In this document: piece by piece, positions 46,305-55,423 of the stretch | Layout of the letters: the number at the start of each line of letters is the position of its first letter | Position numbering within the stretch: position 1 is the stretch's first letter | DNA from: an uncultured Oscillospiraceae bacterium | GTDB lineage: Bacteria > Bacillota > Clostridia > Oscillospirales > Oscillospiraceae | Assembly: GCA_947628185.1 (NCBI GenBank) | Contig: CANQYW010000002.1 | Location: 117,443 to 181,442, forward strand | Length of the DNA: 64,000 nt | Direction: 5' to 3' | The notes under the pieces: generated by a model | The model's input: the letters and a program-made list of their open reading frames with translations, nothing else | Told to the model about the DNA's origin: nothing | Databases searched by the model: none | Translations under genes and position numbers: made by a program

Positions 46305-47552
46305 ATGGCCAAGGACACCGGCAGGCGGCGGGGCGCGTCCCGCCGCAGCACCCGCAAGACGCTGACGCTCCTCATGGTGACGGCGGTGACGGCCCTCTTC
46401 TCCTGGTGGAACATCGCCCGGGACTCCCTCATCTGCTACGCCGTCTCCTACGAGGGGGAGAGCGTGGGCCAGGTGGCAACCCGCTGGGAGCTCATGGAGG
46501 CCGTGGAGGAGGCGGACGCCCTGGCGGGCGAGCTCCTGGGGGAGGATCACCCGGTGGCCAGGGGCGTCGCGGTGACGACGAGCATCAGCCGCCGTGACGA
46601 CGGCCCGGAGGCCCTCACGGCGAACCTTCTATATAACGTGGAGGGCATAGAGAAACGCTGGGCCATCTTAGTTGACGGCGAGCCCGTGGGGACCCTGGGG
46701 AGCGAGGAGGAACTTCGGTCCCTCATCTACTCCCTCATCTCGGAGCGCATCGGCCCCGGGGCCGTCAGCGCGGAGTTCGAGGAGGACGTGCGGGTGGAGT
46801 ACACCTTCGTGCCGGCGGACCTCACAAGCGACCCGGAGGAGATCGCCCGGCTCCTCTCCCCTGGGAGCACAGAATCCCCGGTGAGCCTCACACTCGTCAC
46901 CCGCGAGCGTGAGGAGGGGGAGGAGACCATCCCCCACGTCACCACATATGAGTATGACGATGAGCTCTTCGAGGACGAGGAGCGGGTGGAGCGTGAGGGC
47001 TCGGACGGCGAGCGAAAGTGCCTCTACACCGTCCTTCGCCGCAACGGGGAGGAGATAAGCCGGGAGCTCACCTCCTGGGAGGTGACGGAGGAGCCGGTCT
47101 CGGAGGTCATCGTGAAGGGCACCCGGGAGGGCTCCCGCACGGACTCCCAGGGCTACTTCATCTGGCCCACCAACGGCATCATATCCTCCTACTTCGGCTA
47201 CAGGAGCACCTCCGTTGGCAACAGCAACCACAAGGGGCTCGACATTGCGAACTCCGTGGGCACCAACGTCTACGCCGCCGACGGCGGTGTCGTCACCTTC
47301 GCCGGTTGGTCCGGGGCCTACGGGAACATAGTGAAACTCACCCACGACGACGGCACCGTCACCTACTACGGCCACCTCTCATCCATCCTCACATCGGAGG
47401 GCGAGCGTGTGGCCCAGGGCCAGCTCATAGCCCTCATGGGCCGCACCGGGAACGTCAGCGGCCCACATCTCCACTTCGAGGTCCGCCCCTCCGGCGGCAG
47501 CCCCGTTGACCCGCTGGGATATCTGGAGCTGTCGGAGCTGAGGGGGAAGTAA
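46305..47552 (+). CDS. M23 family peptidoglycan DD-metallopeptidase with G5-like region
   Basis: N-terminal TM; NSNHKGLDIANSVGTNVYAADGGVVTFAGWSGAYGNIVKLTHDDGTVTYYGHL...GNVSGPHLHFEVRPSG. Confidence 0.92.
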   Translation: MAKDTGRRRGASRRSTRKTLTLLMVTAVTALFSWWNIARDSLICYAVSYEGESVGQVATRWELMEAVEEADALAGELLGEDHPVARGVAVTTSISRRDDGPEALTANLLYNVEGIEKRWAILVDGEPVGTLGSEEELRSLIYSLISERIGPGAVSAEFEEDVRVEYTFVPADLTSDPEEIARLLSPGSTESPVSLTLVTREREEGEETIPHVTTYEYDDELFEDEERVEREGSDGERKCLYTVLRRNGEEISRELTSWEVTEEPVSEVIVKGTREGSRTDSQGYFIWPTNGIISSYFGYRSTSVGNSNHKGLDIANSVGTNVYAADGGVVTFAGWSGAYGNIVKLTHDDGTVTYYGHLSSILTSEGERVAQGQLIALMGRTGNVSGPHLHFEVRPSGGSPVDPLGYLELSELRGK

Positions 47553-47566
47553 AACGGCGATTTCGA

Positions 47567-47595
47567 TTGACATTGTAAACTGAAACGCATATAAT
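47567..47595 (+). promoter_or_regulatory. Promoter of the RelB/DinJ-like gene
   Basis: TTGACA-17-TATAAT. Confidence 0.7.
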
Positions 47596-47627
47596 ATTGG
47601 TGTATTCGAGAGAGAGGAGAAAATTAC

Positions 47628-47900
47628 ATGGCCACAACTCCAACTCAAGTCCGTGTGGACGCGGACATAAAGCGCGAGGCCACGGCGCTCTTTGCGAGTC
47701 TCGGTCTCGACATGTCCAGCGCTGTGAATCTCTTCCTGCACCAATGTGTCCTCCGCGGCGGGCTGCCCTTCCCGGTGGAGCTGCCGCAGTATAGCGACAA
47801 GACCCTCAGCGCCATGGCGGAGGCCAGGAGGATATCCCGGGACCCTGACGTCCAGGGTTACGGCACCATGGAGGAGCTGAAGGCGGCGCTGGAAGAATGA
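47628..47900 (+). CDS. RelB/DinJ family antitoxin, apparently orphan
   Basis: TQVRVDADIKREATALFASLGLDMSSAVNLFLHQCVLRGGLPFPVELP. Confidence 0.9.
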   Translation: MATTPTQVRVDADIKREATALFASLGLDMSSAVNLFLHQCVLRGGLPFPVELPQYSDKTLSAMAEARRISRDPDVQGYGTMEELKAALEE

Positions 47901-47933
47901 TGTCGCCAAAGGCGGCTTGTCTATCATCAACAT

Positions 47934-47960
47934 GGCCCGGTCCTTTTTGGGGACCGGGCC
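47934..47960. terminator. Bidirectional terminator
   Basis: GGCCCGGTCC-tttttgg-GGACCGGGCC. Confidence 0.7.
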
Positions 47961-47973
47961 GTTACTATTAGCT

Positions 47974-49344
47974 TTATTCAGGTTGGCGCGGCAGTCCGGC
48001 TAAACCCGCCGCTAACTCCTCGTCCGTGGGGATGTGGTCAGTCATGGTGCCGTTATTGAACTGCTCGTAGGCCGTGAGGTCAAAGTAGCCCGTGCCGGTG
48101 AGGCCGAAGACTATGGTCTTCTCCTCCCCCGTCTCACGGCAGCGGAGGGCCTCGTCTATGGCGACCCGGATGGCGTGGCTCGACTCCGGCGCGGGGAGTA
48201 TACCCTCCACCCGGGTGAAGTACTCCGCCGCCTCGAATACAGCCGTCTGCTCCACCGCCACGGCCTCCATGTAGCCGTCGTGATATAGCTGGCTCAAAGT
48301 GGGGCTCATGCCGTGGAAACGGAGGCCCCCCGCATGGTTGGGGGAGGGTATGAACCCGGAGCCCAGGGTGTACATCTTGGCGAGGGGGCAGATCATGCCG
48401 GTGTCGCAGAAGTCGAAGGCGAAACGGCCCTTTGTAAAACTGGGGCAGGAGGCCGGTTCCACGGCGATTATCCTGTAGTCCCGCTCGCCCCGGAGTTTCT
48501 CCCCCATGAAGGGCGCTATGAGCCCGCCCAGGTTCGAGCCGCCGCCGGCGCAGCCGATTATGATGTCCGGCACGACGCCGTACTTATCGAGGGCCGTCTT
48601 CGTCTCAAGGCCGATGACGGACTGGTGCAGCAGCACCTGATTTAGTACCGAGCCCAGCACATACCTGTACCCAGGCGTCGCGGTGGCGGCCTCCACCGCC
48701 TCCGAGATGGCGCACCCCAGGGACCCCGTGGTGTCCGGGTGCTCCGCGAGTATTTTACGGCCCACGGAGGTGGTGTCCGAGGGGGAGGGCGTCACTGTGG
48801 CGCCGTACGTGCGCATGACCTCCCGGCGGAAGGGTTTTTGCTCATAGCTCACCTTCACCATGAAGACCTTGAGTTCCAGCCCCAGATAGGCGCAGGCCAT
48901 ACTGAGGGCCGTGCCCCACTGCCCCGCCCCGGTCTCCGTGGTTATGCCCCTGAGGCCCTGTTTCTTCGCGTAATACGCCTGGGCGATGGCGGAGTTTAAC
49001 TTGTGGCTCCCGGAGGTGTTGTTCCCCTCGAACTTATAGTATATCTTCGCCGGGGTACCCAGTTTCTCTTCTAAGCAGTAGGCCCGCACCAGCGGCGAGG
49101 GCCGGTACATCCTGTAGAACTTGCGTATCTCATCGGGGATGGGCACCCGGGGCGTCTCGTCGTCCAGCTCCTGCCGGATGAGCTCGTCGCAGAACACCGG
49201 CCGCAGGTCCTCAAAACCCATGGGCTGGAGCGTCCCGGGGTTTAATAGCGGCGCGGGTTTCACCTTCATGTCAGCCCGGAGGTTGTACCACTCCCTTGGC
49301 ATCTCCGATTCAGATAGATAAATCTTGTAGGGTATTTCCGACAT
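47974..49344 (-). CDS. TrpB-like pyridoxal-phosphate enzyme (TrpB2 type)
   Basis: RPSPLVRAYCLEEKLGTPAKIYYKFEGNNTSGSHKLNSA, TETGAGQWGTALSMAC, GCAGGGSNLGGLIAPF. Confidence 0.93.
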   Translation of the reverse strand: MSEIPYKIYLSESEMPREWYNLRADMKVKPAPLLNPGTLQPMGFEDLRPVFCDELIRQELDDETPRVPIPDEIRKFYRMYRPSPLVRAYCLEEKLGTPAKIYYKFEGNNTSGSHKLNSAIAQAYYAKKQGLRGITTETGAGQWGTALSMACAYLGLELKVFMVKVSYEQKPFRREVMRTYGATVTPSPSDTTSVGRKILAEHPDTTGSLGCAISEAVEAATATPGYRYVLGSVLNQVLLHQSVIGLETKTALDKYGVVPDIIIGCAGGGSNLGGLIAPFMGEKLRGERDYRIIAVEPASCPSFTKGRFAFDFCDTGMICPLAKMYTLGSGFIPSPNHAGGLRFHGMSPTLSQLYHDGYMEAVAVEQTAVFEAAEYFTRVEGILPAPESSHAIRVAIDEALRCRETGEEKTIVFGLTGTGYFDLTAYEQFNNGTMTDHIPTDEELAAGLAGLPRQPE

Positions 49345-49460
49345 TACCTCTGTCTCCTTTCTCATTCGTATGTGGGATTTATTTCCCATGCGGGCATTAT
49401 AGCACACTTCCAGCAAATGGGGAATATTTTTTTGGAAAATATTTATCTATTTTCTCATTG

Positions 49461-50672
49461 TCACGCCCCAAGCACGTCCGCGAGGCACTGGCCGAAGTAT
49501 CTGGCGGCGTTTATGGCCTCCTGGAGCGTATTCCCGCTGGTGCCCACCTCCACGATTAGGGAGCCGGAGGTGGTGTGCTGGTTGTAGCGGTACTGGGTTA
49601 TGTTGAGGGGCCGGGGGAGCGTGGGATACGACCCCGCCATCGCCGCCTGGAGTTTCAGGGCGAAACTCAGATTGTCCTGCCAGCCGGGGTGATTGAGCCC
49701 TGAGTAGTCCGTGCCGCAAACTATCATCACCTGGGCGCAGGGGGAATCCCCCAGGTCCGCCACCGTCTTGTAGACGGCGCCGTCGCTGCCCTCCAATGCG
49801 TCCCGGTGGAGGTCGATGACCACCGCTATGTCCCCGTCCTCCCGGAGATAGCCCTCCACCGCCTCAAGGGACCGGTTATACGCCCCGGTGTAGCTGGGGT
49901 AGTCGTAGAGGGCCCTGTCGTGGATGACCTCTATGCCCCGGCTCTCCAAAACTGCCGTGAGCTCGTCCCCCACCCTAATTATGCTCTTTGACTTATCCTC
50001 CGTCCGCCAGGGGTCCGAGGCCTCGTAGGTGTCCTCCCCTGCCGGGGTGTACGCCTCGCTTGAGTGGGTGTGGATTATGAGCACCTTCGCCCCCTCCCCG
50101 GCGGAGAACCCCAAGGGCCGCTCCAAGAGGCCCTGGATGTCCAGGTCGTAGCCCGTCTTGTTTTTATAGTATATCCCCCCGGCCCCCAATGTATAGCCGC
50201 CCCCCTCGCCGGTGATGGTGGTGCTCACCGTCCCGTCGTCCTCCGGCGGGGCGCTGTTGTCCGTGCCGGGATCTGTGTCAGGTTCCGGCTCCGTGGTGGT
50301 GTCCGTGTCCGGGTCGGGCTCTTGGGACGCGCCGGGATCTTCCTCCGGCTTTGGCGCGGGAGTCGTGTCGGGCTCTGCCGGCTCGTCCTCGTCCGGCTCC
50401 GGCGCGGGGGGCGTGTCAGATTTGTCCTTCGGCGCGCTAAGAGTCGAAAAATGCCCCGGCAGGGCGAGGCCCAGCGCCGCGCCCCCGGCGGAGCCCTCCC
50501 AGATGTCCGTGCCCGGGAGCGTCAGGGCGAGGGCCGCCCTCCCCAGAAACCCCGGCAGCTCCGGGATGGGCCCCGAGAGCGCCGCCCTTAAAATGACGCA
50601 GGATAAGAGCACCGCCGTGAGTTTCACCGCCAAACCCCTGAACGCCGCCCTGTTCTCACCGTCTCTTTGCAT
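49461..50672 (-). CDS. spoIIP: Stage II sporulation protein P
   Basis: VLIIHTHSSEAYTPAG...VGDELTAVLESRGIEVIHDRALYDYPSYTGAYNRSLEAV...VVIDLHRDAL. Confidence 0.95.
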   Translation of the reverse strand: MQRDGENRAAFRGLAVKLTAVLLSCVILRAALSGPIPELPGFLGRAALALTLPGTDIWEGSAGGAALGLALPGHFSTLSAPKDKSDTPPAPEPDEDEPAEPDTTPAPKPEEDPGASQEPDPDTDTTTEPEPDTDPGTDNSAPPEDDGTVSTTITGEGGGYTLGAGGIYYKNKTGYDLDIQGLLERPLGFSAGEGAKVLIIHTHSSEAYTPAGEDTYEASDPWRTEDKSKSIIRVGDELTAVLESRGIEVIHDRALYDYPSYTGAYNRSLEAVEGYLREDGDIAVVIDLHRDALEGSDGAVYKTVADLGDSPCAQVMIVCGTDYSGLNHPGWQDNLSFALKLQAAMAGSYPTLPRPLNITQYRYNQHTTSGSLIVEVGTSGNTLQEAINAARYFGQCLADVLGA

Positions 50673-50826
50673 ACTCTGCCTCCTACTCATTGGTATATGG
50701 AAAAATATGTGCAAGTTTATTTTGTTATGCTATTGAAATTAGTCATAAAATGGTATATTATTGGACTAAGCCCCGGCACCCACATCCGGCGCCGGCACAA
50801 TAAGCAAAGAGAAGGGACGTTTAACA

Positions 50827-51090
50827 ATGGAAAAGGTATTCATTCCACGGGGCGTCTGCTCCAGGCGTTACGACATCACCCTGGAGGACGGCGTCATACG
50901 GGACATAACCGTCACCGGCGGCTGCAACGGGAACCTCAAGGCCATATGCGCCCTGCTTAGGGGCCAGCGGGCGGAGGACGTCATACCCAAGCTCCGGGGT
51001 ACCCACTGCGGGCCCAGGGACACGTCATGCCCCGACCAGATCGCCATAGCCCTCCAGGAGGCGCTGGACGAGGAGGCGATGAACAAGTGA
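50827..51090 (+). CDS. TIGR03905-type TSCPD domain protein
   Basis: FIPRGVCSRRYDITLEDGVIRDITVTGGCNGNLKAICALLRGQ...LRGTHCGPRDTSCPDQIAIAL. Confidence 0.9.
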   Translation: MEKVFIPRGVCSRRYDITLEDGVIRDITVTGGCNGNLKAICALLRGQRAEDVIPKLRGTHCGPRDTSCPDQIAIALQEALDEEAMNK

Positions 51091-51362
51091 GGCCGATATA
51101 CTGCAACACGTTCAACGTGACGTTCAACAAGTCCCGTTCACAGGCCGTCATCTGTTTTGCCCAGATCTACACCGCCCACAACTACTCCATGAAGAGCGGG
51201 GTCTTGACGGACGTCTCCGGCAAGGTGGCGGAGGAGGTGGCCTGCATCCTGCTGGACCACGACGGGATACTCGCCATAGCCCAGATGATGAACAAGGCGA
51301 TCTCCGACTGGGGGATTGACCTCGACGATTACGAGGACCGCAGCCTGGGCCTCGCCTTGTGA
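51087..51362 (+). CDS. Small protein of unknown function, tandem paralogue 1
   Basis: GTG start overlapping the previous stop: MRPIYCNTFNVTFNKSRSQAVICFAQIYTAHNYSMKSGVLTDVSGKVAEEVACILLDHDGILAIAQMMNKAISDWGID... Confidence 0.8.
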   Translation: MRPIYCNTFNVTFNKSRSQAVICFAQIYTAHNYSMKSGVLTDVSGKVAEEVACILLDHDGILAIAQMMNKAISDWGIDLDDYEDRSLGLAL

Positions 51363-51386
51363 GATTTTTGAGGAGGTATACGCAAA

Positions 51387-51650
51387 ATGAGACCTGAGTA
51401 TTGCAACACATTCAACGTGACCCGTGAGAAACGCAGATCCCCGGTGACGCTCTCCTTCGCCCACATCTACACGGACCACAGTTTCTCCGTGAAGGGCGGG
51501 ACCCTGACGGACGTCTCCGGCAAGGTGGCGGACGAGGTGGCCGGCGTCCTGCTGGAGCTGGAGGACTTCATCGCCCTCACCCAGATGGTGAACAGGATGG
51601 TCTCCGACTGGGACATCGAACCCGAGGATCCGGACCCCGACGACAGATAA
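51387..51650 (+). CDS. Small protein of unknown function, tandem paralogue 2
   Basis: MRPEYCNTFNVTREKRRSPVTLSFAHIYTDHSFSVKGGTLTDVSGKVADEVAGVLLELEDFIALTQMVNRMVSDWDIEPED; AGGAGG RBS. Confidence 0.85.
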   Translation: MRPEYCNTFNVTREKRRSPVTLSFAHIYTDHSFSVKGGTLTDVSGKVADEVAGVLLELEDFIALTQMVNRMVSDWDIEPEDPDPDDR

Positions 51651-51653
51651 TAT

Positions 51654-53249
51654 ATGGCCCGGCGCAAACTGAGAGAACGCCTCCGGCGGAGTTTCGGGAG
51701 CGTCCCCGAGAGGGACTACCTCAGCGGGGACATGGACAGCATCCGCACCTACTACGAGTACCGCCGGAGGCACAAGCTCGACAGCTTTTACGTTGACGAG
51801 ATAACCTGGTCGGACCTCGACATGACCCGGGTCTTCAAGCGTATAAACCCCCGGCGGTGCACCTCCGGCGAGCAGTACCTCTACTACATGCTCCGCTCAC
51901 CCGCCATGGATGAGGGGGAGTACCGCCGCCGCCGGGACCTGCTGCGGCTTGCGGAGTCGGACGAAAAGCGCCGGCTCGACATGGAGGTCATATTGGCCCG
52001 GCTGGGCTGCACCCGCCGCGCCGACATGAGCCGGATATTCGACCCCAGCCAGCACCGGCCAGGGGCGCTAATAAAGTATCTCGCGCTCCTACTGCTGCTC
52101 ATCATCTCCGCCGGAGCGGCGGCATTGGGCCTCATGCCGGCGGTCTTCGCCGCCGTAGTCATGGTGACGGTCAACGCCCTCGTCCACGAGACGGGCCGGA
52201 GGAAGTGCCAGCGGGATTTTGACACGGTGAACTACACCGTGGGTATGGCCTTCGCCCTGCGGCGGCTAAAGCGCCTGGGAGATAGGGAGCTTGACGCCCA
52301 GCTCGCCCCGGCCTACGAGAGCCTCCAGCGCTTAAAGTCCGTCTTTCGCGTGGGGGGACTCGCCACGCCCGGGGACAACGTGGGGCTATATGAGTTTATC
52401 GCCAGCATAACGCTCATCGACCTCATATCATATGAATACTTGAAGGTGAAACTCGACAGGAACCGGGAGGACGTCTTCGCCATTCACGAGCACCTGGGGC
52501 GGCTGGACGCCGCAATATCCATAGCGTCCTACCGGCGCAGCGCCGAATTTTACTGCGAGCCGGAACTCGATTTCGCCGCCGCCGCGCCGGGGGAGCTCAA
52601 AGTCCGGGGGCTCGTCCACCCCCTACTTCGGGGGGCCGTGGGGAACGACCTCCCCCTCACCTCCCCCATGCTCATAACCGGCTCCAACGCCTCCGGCAAG
52701 TCGACGTATTTAAAGGCCGCCGCGATTGCCGCCATAATGGCCCAGGGGGTGTGCACCGTCACCGCCCGGTCCTACACCGGCGGCGTCTTCCGGGTCTACA
52801 CCTCCATGGCGGTGAGCGACGACCTCCTGGCCGGGGAGAGCTACTTCATGGTGGAGATAAAGTCCCTAAAGCGCATACTGGACGCGGCGGCCAGGGACGC
52901 CCGGCCGCTCCTCTGCGCCGTTGACGAGATACTCCGGGGCACCAACACCCTGGAGCGGATAGCCGCCTCCAGCGAGGTGCTGGCGGAGCTTGCCAAAATG
53001 GGGGTCCGGTGCGTGGCCGCCACCCACGACGGCGAGCTCTGCGACATTCTCTCCGGCGCCTACGCCCTCTACCACTTCGAGGAGCGTCTGGGCGAGGAGG
53101 ACATGACCTTCGACTATAAGCTCCGCCTCGGCGGGGCCACATCCCGCAACGCCATAGACCTCCTGGGCCTCATGGGCTTTGATGAGGAGATAGTCAGCCG
53201 CGCCCACGCCCGTGCCGACGGCTATGCCAAGTCCGGGCGATGGACTTGA
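51654..53249 (+). CDS. Membrane-anchored MutS-family ATPase
   Basis: TM pair YLALLLLLIISAGAAALGLMPAVFAAVVMVTVNAL; MutS ATPase ITGSNASGKSTYLKAAAIAAIMAQ...AVDEILRGTNTLERIAASSEVL. Confidence 0.9.
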   Translation: MARRKLRERLRRSFGSVPERDYLSGDMDSIRTYYEYRRRHKLDSFYVDEITWSDLDMTRVFKRINPRRCTSGEQYLYYMLRSPAMDEGEYRRRRDLLRLAESDEKRRLDMEVILARLGCTRRADMSRIFDPSQHRPGALIKYLALLLLLIISAGAAALGLMPAVFAAVVMVTVNALVHETGRRKCQRDFDTVNYTVGMAFALRRLKRLGDRELDAQLAPAYESLQRLKSVFRVGGLATPGDNVGLYEFIASITLIDLISYEYLKVKLDRNREDVFAIHEHLGRLDAAISIASYRRSAEFYCEPELDFAAAAPGELKVRGLVHPLLRGAVGNDLPLTSPMLITGSNASGKSTYLKAAAIAAIMAQGVCTVTARSYTGGVFRVYTSMAVSDDLLAGESYFMVEIKSLKRILDAAARDARPLLCAVDEILRGTNTLERIAASSEVLAELAKMGVRCVAATHDGELCDILSGAYALYHFEERLGEEDMTFDYKLRLGGATSRNAIDLLGLMGFDEEIVSRAHARADGYAKSGRWT

Positions 53250-53324
53250 TATTTTCACCCACAGGTTTAATGACAACGCGCGGTTCAATATTTTTTTCAA
53301 GGACATGTGAAAAAAATTCCTTTA

Positions 53325-53567
53325 TCACCGCCCCCTCAGATAATTTCCCAGCCGCTCCCGGAGGGCCAGCGAGAGCGCCCCGGCAAAGCCGGCGTACTCG
53401 ATGGGTTTCGGCAGATACCGCAGCGCCAGGCCGTAGCCCCGGACGGCGTAGTCCAGGGTCTTGGTGGTGAATATGATTACCGGCCCGTCCCGCTCCGCCC
53501 GGAGACGCACGGCGGCCTCGAAACCGTTGGGGGCCTCCATCTCTATGTCCATGAAGACTCGGAAAAC
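53325..53567 (-). pseudogene. Fragment of a response-regulator receiver domain
   Basis: RVFMDIEMEAPNGFEAAVRLRAERDGPVIIFTTKTLDYAVRGYGLALRYLPKPIEYAGFAGALSLALRERLGNYLRGR-stop; lacks the N-terminal strands and any output domain. Confidence 0.7.
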
Positions 53568-53632
53568 TTAATATTCTTGGAACTATCGTGCCGCTCGTTT
53601 TCCGACGGCGCGATTTTTCTTTGGGCTTTACG

Positions 53633-53651
53633 ATTTTACATCCATTTTACC
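53633..53651 (+). promoter_or_regulatory. Candidate Pho box upstream of pstS
   Basis: ATTTTACA-tcc-ATTTTACC, 11-bp-period direct repeat (TTTACA-N5-TTTACC). Confidence 0.5.
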
Positions 53652-53737
53652 TCACCCGGGTAACGGATTTGATACGCCGGGTGTACCATATGCCTGTAAC
53701 CCAAGGGATACGAAAAATAGTAAAGGAGAATCGTAAA

Positions 53738-54547
53738 ATGAAAAAAGCATTATCTATCGCCGCGGCCGCCGCCCTGGCGCTCACCGCCCTCGCCGGGTGT
53801 TCCGGCGGCCAGAGGGGCGGCACGGTGAACACCGACGGCTCCACCTCCATGGCGGATGTTATGGGGGCGCTGACGGAGGCGTTCAAGGCGGAGGAGCCGG
53901 ACATCACCGTCAACTACTCCGGCACAGGCTCCGGCTCCGGCATAAGCGGCGTGCTGGACGGCACATGCGACATCGGCCTCTCCAGCCGGGAGCTCAAGGC
54001 GGAGGAGGTAAGTGAGGGCGCGGTGGCGCACGTGGTGGCGCTGGACGGCGTGGCCGTGGTGGTGAACCCCAAGAACCCCGTATCAGACCTGACCACCGAG
54101 CAGATAGCGGACATCTTCACCGGGAAGATAACGAACTGGTCCGAGCTGGGCGGCGCGGACTCCGCCATCGCGGTCTACGGCCGGGAGGACGGCTCCGGCA
54201 CCCGCACCGCCTTTGAGGAGATAGTGGGCGTGGAGGGGGAGTGTGCGTACCTCAATGAGTACGGCTCCACCGGGGACGTAATAGGGAATGTGGCCTCCAA
54301 CGAGAACGCCATCGGCTACGCCTCCCTCTCCGCCGTGGACGGCAGCGTCACCGCCGCGAAGGTGAACGGCGTCGCCCCCAGCGAGGCCACGGTGAAGGAC
54401 GGCAGTTACACCATCCAGCGACCCTTCGTGATGGTGACGAAGGAGGGCGTGACGCTCTCAGAGTCCGCCCAGGCGTTTCTCGACTTCGCCATGAGCCCGG
54501 AGGCGGCGGAGTACATATCCGCGGCGGGCGCCGTGTATCCTAACTAA
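53738..54547 (+). CDS. pstS: Phosphate ABC transporter substrate-binding protein
   Basis: Lipobox LTALAGCSGG; TVNTDGSTSMADVMGALTEAF, SGTGSGSGISGVLDGTCDIGLSSRELK. Confidence 0.95.
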   Translation: MKKALSIAAAAALALTALAGCSGGQRGGTVNTDGSTSMADVMGALTEAFKAEEPDITVNYSGTGSGSGISGVLDGTCDIGLSSRELKAEEVSEGAVAHVVALDGVAVVVNPKNPVSDLTTEQIADIFTGKITNWSELGGADSAIAVYGREDGSGTRTAFEEIVGVEGECAYLNEYGSTGDVIGNVASNENAIGYASLSAVDGSVTAAKVNGVAPSEATVKDGSYTIQRPFVMVTKEGVTLSESAQAFLDFAMSPEAAEYISAAGAVYPN

Positions 54548-54548
54548 A

Positions 54549-55421
54549 ATGAAACGGGCAAAGTTAAAGGCGATGGAGCGGGCCATGCGGCTCCTCTTCA
54601 CCCTGTGCGGACTCTTGGCCGTGGGGTTCGTGCTGCTCATCACCGTCTACCTCGTCATCTCCGGCATCCCGGCGATACGGGAGATCGGCCTCGGGAAGTT
54701 CCTCCTTGGGAGGACCTGGGCGGCGGGTCAGGATGAGTACGGCATTTTGCCCCTCATCCTCACCTCCGTGTACGGCACCGCCGGGGCGGTTGTCATCGGC
54801 GTGCCAGTGGGATTTTTCACGGCGGTGTTCCTCGCCAAGGCCGCGCCAAAGAAACTCGCCAGTCTGCTCCGGCCGGCGGTGAGTTTACTCGCGGGTATCC
54901 CCTCGGTTGTCTACGGCCTCGTGGGGATGCGCGTCCTGGTGCCGGCCCTCAGAAACTCCCTCCACCTGCCCGCCGGGGACAGCCTGCTCGCGGCGATACT
55001 CGTGCTGGCGGTGATGATACTGCCCTCCATCATCTCCCTCTCGGAGACGGCCCTGGAGGCCGTGCCCAGGGAGTACGAGGAGGCGTCCCTGGCCCTGGGG
55101 GCCACGGAACTTGAGACATACCTGCGCGTCTCCGCCCCGGCGGCCAAGAGCGGCATCGCGGCGGCGGTGGTACTGGGGATAGGCCGGGCCATCGGGGAGG
55201 CTATGGCAATCATGATGGTGGCGGGGAACGTGGCCAACATGCCCGCCCTCACCCGGTCCGTGCGGTTCCTCACCACCGGCATCTCCATCGAGCTCAACTA
55301 CTCCCAGGACGGGAGCTTGCAGCGTCAGGCGCTCTTCTCCGTGGGGCTGGTGCTGTTCCTCTTTATAACGCTCATAAACGCCTTTTTGAACCTCGTTCTA
55401 AAGCGGGATAAGGAGAGCTGA
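54549..55421 (+). CDS. pstC: Phosphate ABC transporter permease PstC
   Basis: AGIPSVVYGLVGMRVLVPALR, EEASLALGATELETYLRVSAPAAKSGI. Confidence 0.95.
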   Translation: MKRAKLKAMERAMRLLFTLCGLLAVGFVLLITVYLVISGIPAIREIGLGKFLLGRTWAAGQDEYGILPLILTSVYGTAGAVVIGVPVGFFTAVFLAKAAPKKLASLLRPAVSLLAGIPSVVYGLVGMRVLVPALRNSLHLPAGDSLLAAILVLAVMILPSIISLSETALEAVPREYEEASLALGATELETYLRVSAPAAKSGIAAAVVLGIGRAIGEAMAIMMVAGNVANMPALTRSVRFLTTGISIELNYSQDGSLQRQALFSVGLVLFLFITLINAFLNLVLKRDKES

Positions 55422-55423
55422 AA

